A stretch of 42,857 nucleotides of DNA from Planctomycetaceae bacterium (lineage in GTDB: Bacteria > Planctomycetota > Planctomycetia > Planctomycetales > Planctomycetaceae), in NCBI GenBank assembly GCA_029259845.1, contig JAJDEI010000127.1:1-42857 (forward strand). Direction: 5' to 3'. Shown here one piece after another: positions 7,661 through 16,109 of this stretch (its first letter is position 1; each line of letters starts with the position of its first letter). The translations under genes and the position numbers were made by a program. The notes under the pieces are model-generated. The model was not told the DNA's origin, ran no database searches, and worked only from the letters and a program-made list of their open reading frames with translations.

Positions 7661-8758
7661 ATGAGCGAGCGGATTTTCAATTTCTCAGCCGGGCCGGCGG
7701 TGTTGCCGGAACCGGTCATCGAGGAGGCCCGGGAGGCGCTGTTGTCTCTGGGTGATACGGGCATCGGCATCATGGAGCATTCCCATCGGGGGAGTGCGTT
7801 CAAGGCGGTCCTCGCCCAGACGGAGGACCTGTGCCGCCGGCTCGCGGGAATTCCGGACGACTATCGCGTGCTGTTTCTGCAAGGGGGGGCGTCCTCGCAG
7901 TTCTTCATGGTCCCCATGAATCTCATGCAGTCTGGCGATACGGCGGATTACCTCATCACCGGCTCGTGGTCGAAGAAGGCGGTTGCGCAGGCCAAACGTT
8001 ACGGCGAAACGCATGTCGCGGCGACCAGTGAGGACCGCAACTTCTGTTACATCCCGACCGATACTGACTACAGCAGCCGTCCGCGGTACGTGCACTTCAC
8101 CTCCAACAACACCATCTTCGGCACGCAGTGGTCCGACAAACAGGGGGCGGAGGAGCCGCAGCCGCCGGATGATGCGTGGCTGATCTGCGATGCGAGCAGC
8201 GACATTTTCAGCCGGCCGCTCGACATCCGTCGTTATGGGATGATTTACGCCGGAGCGCAGAAGAATCTGGGGCCGTCCGGGGTCACGCTGGTAATCATCC
8301 GGGACGATCTCGTCAAAGCGGCGGCTCTCGACATTCCTGAGATGCTGCAATACCGCACGCACGCCGAGAACGACTCCTGTTACAACACGCCGCCCACCTT
8401 CGGCATCTACGTGATGGGCCGCGTCTTCAACTGGATTGACGAGCAGGGAGGCCTGACGGAAATCGCGGAGCAGAACCAGACGAAAGCCCGGGTGCTGTAT
8501 GATTTCCTCGATGAGAGCGTACTCTTCAAACCGACGGCGGACACCGACAGCCGCTCGCTGATGAACGTGACGTTCGTCACTGGCAACGCGGACCTCGATG
8601 CGAAGTTCATCGGCCTGGCCCGGGAGGCGGGACTTGACGGGCTGAAGGGGCACCGCAGCGTGGGCGGGATGCGTGCCAGCATGTACAACGCATTTCCTCA
8701 AGCGGGTGTTGAGCGGCTTGTGGACGTCATGCGGGAATTTGAATCGAAGCACAGATGA
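7661..8758 (+). CDS. serC: Phosphoserine aminotransferase
   Basis: This PLP enzyme converts 3-phosphohydroxypyruvate + glutamate to phosphoserine, the second step of serine synthesis; it also acts in the pyridoxal phosphate pathway in some bacteria. The 365 residues start with the family signature [42 protein letters not shown] and the PLP lysine K201 in [12 protein letters not shown] follow, then the C-terminal [15 protein letters not shown]. The stop overlaps the nucleosidase start (ATGA), so the two are co-translated. A SerA-like dehydrogenase lies about 32 kb away at 40465; no serB is seen. Confidence 0.96.
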   Translation: MSERIFNFSAGPAVLPEPVIEEAREALLSLGDTGIGIMEHSHRGSAFKAVLAQTEDLCRRLAGIPDDYRVLFLQGGASSQFFMVPMNLMQSGDTADYLITGSWSKKAVAQAKRYGETHVAATSEDRNFCYIPTDTDYSSRPRYVHFTSNNTIFGTQWSDKQGAEEPQPPDDAWLICDASSDIFSRPLDIRRYGMIYAGAQKNLGPSGVTLVIIRDDLVKAAALDIPEMLQYRTHAENDSCYNTPPTFGIYVMGRVFNWIDEQGGLTEIAEQNQTKARVLYDFLDESVLFKPTADTDSRSLMNVTFVTGNADLDAKFIGLAREAGLDGLKGHRSVGGMRASMYNAFPQAGVERLVDVMREFESKHR

Positions 8759-9534
8759 ACGAAGCCTCCCCACCCCCGGTCGCCGACCCGGCTCACGCGG
8801 ACATCGGCATCGTCTGCGCTCTCAAGCTGGAGATCACCCCCTACCTGGACCGTTGCGACCGCATCCGCAAGTACACGGGGGGCGACTTTACGTTTCGCGG
8901 GGGCCTCACAGGACCAGACTACGACATGCGTGTCGTCACGGTTGAGGCGGGGACCGGTCCGGGGCGGGCATCGCGGGCCACACAGGCGTTGATTGATGCG
9001 CACACGCCCCGCTGGGTGATTTCCGCCGGATTCTCGGGGGCGCTGCAGTCCGATCTCAAGATCGGCGATCTGGTCATCGGGAATTCGATCGTCGACATCG
9101 CGGGCGATGACCTGAAGGTCGATGTGCGCATGGCGGCCGACCCCAAGCGTGGCTGGCATGTGGGGCGGCTGCTGATGGTCGAGAAAATTGTGCGGACCGT
9201 GGCGGAGAAGCAACGCCTGGGAGAGCAAACCGGAGCGATGGCGGTCGATCTGGAGTCTCTGGCGGTCGCCCGCAAGTGTGTCGAGACCCACACACGGTTC
9301 ATCGCCGTTCGCGCGATCAGCGACGACTTGTCGCAGGACCTTCCACCGGAGGTGCTGTCGGTCTTCGGAGGGAGCGGGACCTTACGGGCCGGGGCGATTG
9401 CCGGTGCCGTCTGGAAGCGGCCCGGCAGTGTCAAGGAAATGTGGCGTCTCCGCGAACAGGCGGTGACCGCATCGGAACGACTGGCGGAGTTTCTGCAGCT
9501 GATTTCGCCCACGCTGGCGGAAACGGCGAGTTGA
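8755..9534 (+). CDS. PNP/UDP-family nucleosidase (MTA/SAH nucleosidase-like)
   Basis: The 259-residue protein belongs to the nucleoside phosphorylase/hydrolase superfamily. The N-terminal strand [16 protein letters not shown] is followed by [18 protein letters not shown] and [21 protein letters not shown]. The catalytic region is [16 protein letters not shown] (Glu) with [14 protein letters not shown] (Asp). Such proteins split methylthioadenosine, S-adenosylhomocysteine, or a hopanoid/futalosine-type nucleoside; the exact substrate cannot be read. The four-base overlap with serC implies coupling. The distant mtnA at 30664 would handle a downstream methylthioribose product if the substrate is methylthioadenosine. 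Confidence 0.85.
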   Translation: MNEASPPPVADPAHADIGIVCALKLEITPYLDRCDRIRKYTGGDFTFRGGLTGPDYDMRVVTVEAGTGPGRASRATQALIDAHTPRWVISAGFSGALQSDLKIGDLVIGNSIVDIAGDDLKVDVRMAADPKRGWHVGRLLMVEKIVRTVAEKQRLGEQTGAMAVDLESLAVARKCVETHTRFIAVRAISDDLSQDLPPEVLSVFGGSGTLRAGAIAGAVWKRPGSVKEMWRLREQAVTASERLAEFLQLISPTLAETAS

Positions 9535-9615
9535 CGGGAGCTCTGGGATGCGCAACGAGGGCGCTGCGAAACCGCACGGGATGCCGAGAGGCTTTCAAGA
9601 TTCGGGGAGCCGAGG

Positions 9616-12600
9616 TCAGCTTGGTGCGAGGTCGGTGGTTTGGGGCGGCGTGGGAGACGGCTGGCCGTTAGCACCGCCCATCGCGTTGTTGGTGAGCACG
9701 ACCGGCGTCCGCAGGTGCAGGTCGCGTTGCGGGAATGCGATTTCAATGCCGGCTGCCTTGAAGCGGTTGTCAATGGCCGTGTGCAGGTCATCCACCGTCT
9801 GGAGGCGGGCGTCCAGGTTGGGCAAGTAGGCTCGGAGAACAAAGTCGAGCGCACTGTCGCCGAACCCCTCGAAAGTGACCAGCGGTTCCGGGTCTTCAAG
9901 CACGTTCCCATGCTCCCGGGCCACGGCGAGGATTGTTTCGCGAACGAGAGCCGTATCGGATCCGTACGCGACGCCCACGTTGATCATCACGCGATTGGTT
10001 TTGTCGGACAGCGTCCAGTTGAGCAGCCGGCCGGTGATGAATTCGCGGTTGGGAACAATGTACTCCTTGCGATCCCAGTTGACGATGGTTGTGGCGCGGA
10101 TCCGGATGCGGTTGACGACCCCGGAAATGTCGTCGATGGTGACCACGTCTCCCACGCGGACCGGCTGTTCGAACAGGATGATGATCCCGGAGACGAAGTT
10201 GGCGAAGATTTCCTGAAGGCCGAAGCCCAAGCCGAAGGTCAGAGCGGCGGCCAGCCATTGCACCTTTGCCCAACCGATCCCCAGCGTCTGGCTCGCGAGC
10301 AAGATGCCGATGAGCACGATGGAATAGCGCATCAGGGCTGTGATTGCATACGTCGTCGAGCGGTCGAGCGGGAGCCGTTGGAGCAGTGTGATTTCCAACA
10401 AACCCGGCAAATTTCGGGCGGCGGTCATCGTGAGCACGAAAACCAGCGATGCGAAGGCGAGATGGACAATGGTCACCGACCGAAGAACTTCCTTGGTCTC
10501 GTATTTCACATTCCCATCCACGTTTGTGGATTCTTCTCTGATTTGAACGGTGTACTCCCACAAAGGCCATCGATCGAGGAAGCGAAATGCCGGGACCACG
10601 TCAGACCAGATCATCCACACGCCAAGTAAGCTGGCAACCACAAACGTGGTGCTCACGAGCCGTTGCGACTGCCGACCGATCGAGTCCAGGTCCGTCTCTT
10701 CCAGGGGAGGCTCCGGCAGAAGGGTTGCGGCTTCGTCGGACGTTGCAGCCGCTTCGGAGGCCTGTCGATCGCGAAACTGTTGCAGCCGCAGGCGACGGTG
10801 CCGCAACATCAACCAGCGGAACAGACTGGCCCGCAGGTAGACCAAACCCAACAGCAGGCAAAGCGAAATCTGGCAGCGCGCGGCCAACTGCTGGGCGGAG
10901 TAGTAATAACCGGCGGCGGTCAGGCCGGCGAGCATCAGTGGGAGCCCCACGACCAACAGATACCAGAAGGACCTCAACTGGCCGATCCACCCGTTTCCCC
11001 GAAATGCCTGCAACTCTTGCAGGTCGCCGCCCCGCCGCAACAGCATGTGAGCCACGTAGGCGAGCAACAGCATGGCAGCAATGAACAACAGCCGCTCGAT
11101 TGGAGCTTGTCGCCCATCGCCGTTGTGAAAGTGTGTCAGGGCCACAGCCGCCGCCAGGGGGAGACCAACGCTCAGCAGTTGCCTGAGCCGGCGACGGATC
11201 CGGCGCGCGGTCACTCGACGCAGTCCGAAATGAACCTCGCACAGCCCGTGCGGCCGCATCGACTGCCTCACCAACTCCAGCAGAAGAAACACTCCGGCCA
11301 GCCGGGTCAAACTCACGGCGACGGCCAGCACGATGCGGGATGCCTCGGGAGACTGCCACAACCTCCAGCCGAGGAACCACAGCAACCCCGGCCCAATAAT
11401 CGCGGACAAGACAGTGAACTCCGTCGCGCGAACGGTCGGCAACAAAGAGACCGTGACTCGGCTTTGTGCCTGCTTGGTCAACTCGCGAAGGTGGTGGCCG
11501 ATGCGCCGATGCAGCACCAACAGAAAGACGATTAAAGCTCCCACCGCGGCATACAGGGCGGGAACTTGCGCAATGTCTTGAAGGATCGCGCGGCCGAGAG
11601 ACTGCCACGACGAAATGCCCCACATCCAGGAAAACGACTGGCGGTCGTCCAGCAGGTCCGACAGTTGCAGGGAACGATGACTGCGGACCCAAAGAACCCG
11701 CTCGTCGATGAAGTCGGCAAATCGATCAATCAGCTCGATCAACTCTTGTTCGTGCAGATCGAGTTGTGTCAGCGTGTCGGTGTAGTTTCGGTAAGCGTTG
11801 ATGACCTTATCGAGATACTCGTATTGAGTTCGTAAAGCAGTCAACGCGCCCTCGGAAAGCGCTTCACGCTGTTTTTCGTCCAGGCCGGTTGAGGCAGCCA
11901 CAATCTCGGCGGCATTCGCTTCGATGTCGCCGAGGTCGTCTAACTCGTCGCTCCGTTGGTACAGATTAAACTGAGCCTGTTCCAACGTCGCGATCCGAGC
12001 TTTGCGCTGTGCCTGATGGAAGCGGGCGCTGGGAAGCTGCGAGCGCAGTTCGCGAAGGCGAATACCAACCGAGGCGGTCAGGCCGAACTGCTTGTCCAGC
12101 GACTGAATATCCTGAAATTCCTTCCGCAACTCCGTGTGTTTTTGTTCCAAGTCCTTGCCGGACGTCTGGACCGCTTCGTGTTCCTTGCGGATTTCGGCCT
12201 CTTCCAAGGCAATCCGCTCATTGGCTTCGAGAATCGGCTTGAGCAGCGGCTGTGCCTGCATAGCCGCGGCTCTTGCTTCTTCGACACGTTGGGCCGCTTC
12301 CTGTTGGCGGAGCCGATTGATTTGCGATGTTTGAAGTTCCACTTGTTTGCGGAGGCGAGTTAGTTGTCTGGTGAGCAGTTCGCGCAATAAGGTCGGCAGG
12401 CCGACGGCGTCTTCGGCATCCAACAGTGCCAACTCGTTCTGGGCGGCCGCTGCCTGCCCCTGGAGAGCCAGCAGTTCCGCGCGCAGGCGAGCTTGGCGAA
12501 GGCTGGTCAACGCCGCCGGCTCTCCTTCGGCAGGCGCGACAGCGAAGAGGTCATTGACCTGCTGAGCTTTCTGCGGATAGTCGATGAGAAACTGCCGCGC

Positions 12601-13107
12601 CGCCCGACGCCGTGCCGTGCGTGCAGTCGGATCAGCCGACGGCAAGCCGAGTTGTTGTTCAAGCTGTGTGATCTGCTGCTGTGCGGCGTTTCGTTCCGTT
12701 TCCAACTCCGAGACGGACGCACCGGATTCGATCGCCGGGTCGTTCGCCTTTTTAAGTTGACTGAGGTTTCGCTCGACGTCCTGGAGATGCTGAGGGACTT
12801 GCTTGGTGTCTGCTGCGTACTTCGCCGCGTCTGCCTTGTAAGTTTCAACCGCCTGAATGTCCGCCAAGGCTTGTTGTGCCAGTTCCCCGGCTCGCTTTTT
12901 TTGATCTTCCGTCAAATCGGCAATCGTGGCGACTTGATTCTGGAGAGCGGTGATTTGATCCGCAGTCACCGTTTCGGCGGCAGGGGGAGCCGCCTCTGCC
13001 GGTGTCTGCGCGAACAGCCGCGACCCGGACATCAGGCAGCAAAACAGCGCGACGCCCACCATCCGCGCCCATGTGTCCTTGGTGCCTATTGGTGCAAACT
13101 CGTCCAC
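9616..13107 (-). CDS. Large MscK/KefA-like mechanosensitive channel
   Basis: The 1163-residue protein is predicted to open under membrane tension during hypo-osmotic shock. A signal peptide (MVGVALFCCLMSGSRLFAQ) precedes about 480 residues of periplasmic coiled coil rich in Gln/Glu/Leu/Arg. A block of about ten transmembrane segments runs from about residue 510 to 960. The C-terminal MscS core follows, with the pore helix ALTFGLGFGLQEIFANFVSG, then FEQPVRVGDVVTIDDISGVV and IRIRATTIVNWDRKEYIVPN. The length and layout match MscK rather than the small MscS. The first ATG at 13107 is 15 codons before the signal peptide; Met16 at 13062 is an alternative. It is convergent with the nucleosidase gene and stands alone. 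Confidence 0.92.
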   Translation of the reverse strand: MDEFAPIGTKDTWARMVGVALFCCLMSGSRLFAQTPAEAAPPAAETVTADQITALQNQVATIADLTEDQKKRAGELAQQALADIQAVETYKADAAKYAADTKQVPQHLQDVERNLSQLKKANDPAIESGASVSELETERNAAQQQITQLEQQLGLPSADPTARTARRRAARQFLIDYPQKAQQVNDLFAVAPAEGEPAALTSLRQARLRAELLALQGQAAAAQNELALLDAEDAVGLPTLLRELLTRQLTRLRKQVELQTSQINRLRQQEAAQRVEEARAAAMQAQPLLKPILEANERIALEEAEIRKEHEAVQTSGKDLEQKHTELRKEFQDIQSLDKQFGLTASVGIRLRELRSQLPSARFHQAQRKARIATLEQAQFNLYQRSDELDDLGDIEANAAEIVAASTGLDEKQREALSEGALTALRTQYEYLDKVINAYRNYTDTLTQLDLHEQELIELIDRFADFIDERVLWVRSHRSLQLSDLLDDRQSFSWMWGISSWQSLGRAILQDIAQVPALYAAVGALIVFLLVLHRRIGHHLRELTKQAQSRVTVSLLPTVRATEFTVLSAIIGPGLLWFLGWRLWQSPEASRIVLAVAVSLTRLAGVFLLLELVRQSMRPHGLCEVHFGLRRVTARRIRRRLRQLLSVGLPLAAAVALTHFHNGDGRQAPIERLLFIAAMLLLAYVAHMLLRRGGDLQELQAFRGNGWIGQLRSFWYLLVVGLPLMLAGLTAAGYYYSAQQLAARCQISLCLLLGLVYLRASLFRWLMLRHRRLRLQQFRDRQASEAAATSDEAATLLPEPPLEETDLDSIGRQSQRLVSTTFVVASLLGVWMIWSDVVPAFRFLDRWPLWEYTVQIREESTNVDGNVKYETKEVLRSVTIVHLAFASLVFVLTMTAARNLPGLLEITLLQRLPLDRSTTYAITALMRYSIVLIGILLASQTLGIGWAKVQWLAAALTFGLGFGLQEIFANFVSGIIILFEQPVRVGDVVTIDDISGVVNRIRIRATTIVNWDRKEYIVPNREFITGRLLNWTLSDKTNRVMINVGVAYGSDTALVRETILAVAREHGNVLEDPEPLVTFEGFGDSALDFVLRAYLPNLDARLQTVDDLHTAIDNRFKAAGIEIAFPQRDLHLRTPVVLTNNAMGGANGQPSPTPPQTTDLAPS

Positions 13108-13329
13108 GATCGTCTACGGCTCCTGGTCAGTCTCTCGGTCGCAGCTTTCGGATTCAGCCTTCTGAAACATTCGTTCATCAAAAGACTGCGGCGGATCAGT
13201 GTCTCAGATTCGGCGCAGCACGAACAGACCCGTTTGCGGGCCGGCCGTCATCCATCTGAAATCGGCGGGTGGCCCCGCTCGCTTTGTCGAGGGACCGTTC
13301 GCAGCAGCATCCGACGATCGCGAGGAAGC

Positions 13330-13477
13330 GCGACCCGTCGCTGACGCTCCGGGGGTGTGATTCTTTCCCACCGCGCGGCCAAACACCCGGTGTCTCGAAT
13401 CAGCAAGGACGCGAAGTGCCTCATTTTGGGGGCTCATGTCCTCAACGTTTCTCGATCCCATGAGACACCGGGTGTTT
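13330..13477. repeat. Composite repeat: CTCCGGG box and a 16-bp perfect inverted repeat
   Basis: CGACCCGTCGCTGACGCTCC at 13331 is a diverged copy of the CTCCGGGCTC family. It is followed by a perfect inverted repeat with arms AAACACCCGGTGTCTC (13381-13396) and GAGACACCGGGTGTTT (13462-13477), 65 bases apart. Together they fill much of the 475-bp spacer 13108-13582, which has no supported gene; an open frame through it is the upstream extension of the pseudouridine synthase. Confidence 0.7.
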
Positions 13478-13582
13478 TCCCCGAAAAATGCGCAACCTCT
13501 CCGGGCTCTGAGGCAACAGGCCGACCCCACCTGGAACCGGCTTGCTGGCCGACGGGTTCCGGCGGAGTTACCCTGCCCGATC

Positions 13583-14608
13583 ATGGGCGAACCGTACTCT
13601 GCACAGTTGATCGTTGAGGCCGAGCTGCACGGTGTGCGGGTCGATAGCTTCCTGGTGCGGCACTTCCGTAACTACACCTCGTGGCGGATGCAGCGGATCG
13701 TGTCTGCGGGAGAGGTGCGGATCAACCACGTGGTGGCCTCGCCGACGCAGCGGGTGTTTGGTGGCGAGACGGTCCGCGTCCGGTTGATCGATCCGCCCGA
13801 CAAACTGCTGCGGGCGGAGCCGGTGCCGTTCCGTCTGGTCTACGAAGACCCGTGGATGCTCGTCGTCGACAAGCCGGCGGGAATCGTTGCCCATCCGACG
13901 GGAGATTTTCAGTCGGGAACACTCGCGAATGGACTGCAGGCCTACCTGGACGAACGGACGCCGCTGCCCGGATTGGTGCGTCCCGGACTGCCGCATCGGC
14001 TCGACCGGCAGACGAGCGGGCTGATGGTCATCGCCACGCATCATCGGGCCCATGCCGAGTTGTCCATCGCTTTCGAGGCGAGGCGGGTGTCGAAGGCGTA
14101 CCTGGCGATCGTGGAAGGCGTCTTGCAGCAGCCCGCCGGCACGATCGACCTGCCGATTGGACGGTCGCGGGCCGGTCGCCGCGTGCTGATGTCGGCGCGG
14201 GCCGATGCGGTCGATGCCCGGCCGGCGAAGACCCAGTTTCGTGTCGAGGAACGGTTCGCCGCGCACACGCTGGTTCGGGCCCAGCCGTTCACCGGCCGCA
14301 ACCATCAAATCCGCGTGCACTTCGCACAGATCGGACACCCATTGTTGGAAGACGAATTCTACGCCAAGCGGGGGACCTTCAAGCCGTGGCGGGCGGCGGT
14401 TCGAGGCCCGGCTAACGACGAACGGAGTGCGGCGACTCCGGGTCACATCGCCGCGCTGGATAACGACGCCCCCCGATTCCTGGCTGCGGGCCGACATGCC
14501 CTGCACGCGGCCTCGCTGTCCTTCGCACATCCCATCACCGGTGCCTGGATGACGTTTCAATCTCCCCTTCCCGCAGACCTGCGGCGGACGGTCCAATCAC
14601 TGCGATGA
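13583..14608 (+). CDS. RluA-family pseudouridine synthase
   Basis: The enzyme isomerises specific uridines to pseudouridine in rRNA or tRNA. The 341 residues comprise an S4-like RNA-binding domain at about 10-75 (VRVDSFLVRHFRNYTSWRMQ, GEVRINH) and the RluA catalytic domain at about 95-300. That domain contains VYEDPWMLVVDKPAGIVAHP, the catalytic D141 in PHRLDRQTSGLMV, and QPFTGRNHQIRVHFAQIGHP. An acidic/Ala-rich insert sits near residues 270-310 before the last strand. The frame is open back to 13436, but that part crosses the repeat region; the ATG at 13583 gives a normal N-terminus. Closest by layout to RluD/RluC, but the target site cannot be assigned. Confidence 0.9.
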   Translation: MGEPYSAQLIVEAELHGVRVDSFLVRHFRNYTSWRMQRIVSAGEVRINHVVASPTQRVFGGETVRVRLIDPPDKLLRAEPVPFRLVYEDPWMLVVDKPAGIVAHPTGDFQSGTLANGLQAYLDERTPLPGLVRPGLPHRLDRQTSGLMVIATHHRAHAELSIAFEARRVSKAYLAIVEGVLQQPAGTIDLPIGRSRAGRRVLMSARADAVDARPAKTQFRVEERFAAHTLVRAQPFTGRNHQIRVHFAQIGHPLLEDEFYAKRGTFKPWRAAVRGPANDERSAATPGHIAALDNDAPRFLAAGRHALHAASLSFAHPITGAWMTFQSPLPADLRRTVQSLR

Positions 14609-14670
14609 TCGGGGACGCTGAACAGAACGCGTGCCTGACCCCGGCCAGGGGCATCCGCTCACTGGTGGAG

Positions 14671-14838
14671 GGTGGCTGGGGCGATCTGACGCCGATGATG
14701 AGTAAGCCGCTCGGAACTCTGGGGCTGTGGACAGTGAAACGAGCCACGTGACGGCCCCAGTGTTCGGTCTCAGGACATGTTTCCGCTGCCTCAACAACGC
14801 CCCAGCCACCCTGAAATGAGCGAGCACCACCATCGAAC
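14671..14838 (+). repeat. Palindromic GGTGGCTGGGGC element, copy 2
   Basis: The 140-bp core 14671-14810 has perfect 12-bp terminal inverted repeats (GGTGGCTGGGGC and GCCCCAGCCACC). An internal stem pairs CTGGGGCTGT (14719-14728) with ACGGCCCCAG (14751-14760). Homology with copy 3 continues past the right end (CTGAAATGAGCGAGCACCAC) to 14838, and similarity with copy 1 extends left to about 14610. It fills the 345-bp spacer 14609-14953. Confidence 0.85.
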
Positions 14839-14953
14839 GGATACACCCACCCCGGCCTGCGAACGCTTACGCTGGTCGCCAATTCGCTCACGACCGGGTA
14901 AGATCAATGCTTCTGATTCGGAATCCCGTCTCACGCCCTCGACAGGGTTATCG

Positions 14954-15949
14954 ATGTTCTCGACCATGATTCGCCGCCCGTGGGATGTTGCGGAATCGCT
15001 GCATACGCCGGAGGGCGTGTACCAAGCGCGCGACCATCACCGCCGTGAATTCCTGAAGAAGGTCGGACGGACCGCGATCGGTGCCGGGCTAGCGCTGCCG
15101 ATCGCCGGCTGCGACCGACCGACGGACGAGGAGTTGCGAGCAGCCGGTGCCGTTGAGCCGCTGCCCGAAGAGAAAAAAGCCCTCTACCCTGCCCCGCGAA
15201 ACGACGCATTCACCTATGGGCGTCCGGAGACAATTCAACGTGACGCGGCCGAGTTCACGAACTTCTACGAATTCGCCCCCAGTAAGGACGTGTACCGCTA
15301 CGTGGGTCCGTTCGAGCCGACGCCGTGGACCGTCGAGGTGGGCGGGTTGTGCAGCAGCCCGCAGACGTTCGACCCCGACGACATTTATGATCGGTTCTCA
15401 CTCGAGGAACGGGCCTATCGCCACCGCTGCGTGGAGACGTGGGCCATGTGCGTGCCGTGGACCGGGTTCCGGCTGCGGGACCTGCTCGAAGCAGTCGAGC
15501 CCCAACCGTCGGCCCGGTACGTCGCCTTCGAGTCCTTCAATCGCCCGGACCAAGCCCCGACGATGCAGGACGACACGTATCCCTGGCCCTATGCGGAAGG
15601 TCTGACGATGGACGAAGCGACCAACGAACTCGCCTTCGTCGCGACCGGCATCTACGGGGAGCCGCTCCCCAAACAACATGGGCCGCCCATCCGTTTAGTG
15701 ATTCCCTGGAAGTACGGTTTCAAGAGCATCAAGTCGATCGTTCGCATCACGCTCACTGATCAGCGGCCCTCCGCATTCTGGAATACTTTGATCCCCCACG
15801 AGTACGGGTTCGAAGCGAACATCGACCCCGACGTGCCGCATCCCCGTTGGAGCCAACAGACCGAATGGATGCTGGGGACCGAAGAGCGTTACGAAACTCA
15901 GAAGTTCAATGGGTACGGCGAGTACGTCGCCGGTTTGTACGATGCCTAG
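14954..15949 (+). CDS. msrP: MsrP/YedY-like molybdoenzyme, Tat-exported
   Basis: This is a sulfite-oxidase-fold protein resembling MsrP, which reduces methionine sulfoxide in periplasmic proteins. The 331 residues start with RRPWDVAESLHTPEGVYQ. A twin-arginine signal follows (R30-R31-EFLKKVGRTAIGAGLALPIAG), ending in a lipobox with Cys53, so the mature enzyme may be lipid-anchored. The Mo-pterin cysteine lies near residue 159 in YRHRCVETWAMCVPWTGF. PYAEGLTMDEA, GEPLPKQHGPPIRLVIPWKYGFKSIKSI and WNTLIPHEYGFEANIDP are family signatures. The frame is open upstream through a repeat; the ATG at 14954 (alternative 14966) gives the conserved N-terminus. The usual heme partner MsrQ is not adjacent. 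Confidence 0.93.
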   Translation: MFSTMIRRPWDVAESLHTPEGVYQARDHHRREFLKKVGRTAIGAGLALPIAGCDRPTDEELRAAGAVEPLPEEKKALYPAPRNDAFTYGRPETIQRDAAEFTNFYEFAPSKDVYRYVGPFEPTPWTVEVGGLCSSPQTFDPDDIYDRFSLEERAYRHRCVETWAMCVPWTGFRLRDLLEAVEPQPSARYVAFESFNRPDQAPTMQDDTYPWPYAEGLTMDEATNELAFVATGIYGEPLPKQHGPPIRLVIPWKYGFKSIKSIVRITLTDQRPSAFWNTLIPHEYGFEANIDPDVPHPRWSQQTEWMLGTEERYETQKFNGYGEYVAGLYDA

Positions 15950-15967
15950 CAGTCCTTTGAAAAACGT

Positions 15968-16042
15968 GTGCCACGGCTGTGTCAGCCGTACCGAAGTTTG
16001 CAAGCGTACTGGTTTCTCGCACTGCCGATACGGCAGTGGCAC
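15968..16042. repeat. Cloverleaf-like palindromic repeat
   Basis: An outer stem GTGCCAC (15968-15974)/GTGGCAC (16036-16042) encloses two hairpins, ACGGCTG-TGT-CAGCCGT (15973-15989) and CACTGCCG-ATA-CGGCAGTG (16020-16038), each sharing one or a few bases with the outer stem. It lies between msrP and the esterase. The first hairpin recurs at 4440. Confidence 0.65.
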
Positions 16043-16109
16043 GCTGAATCGAGTTTTCCAACGGCGGATCACTCATTCTCAACGGCGGGGCCTGTTGTTG
16101 AGGTGCGGT

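Noticed and set aside
9640..10629. Long plus-strand frame antisense to the mechanosensitive channel
   Set aside because: It is a high-GC shadow of the channel gene; residues lack any domain pattern while the minus strand shows clear MscS motifs.
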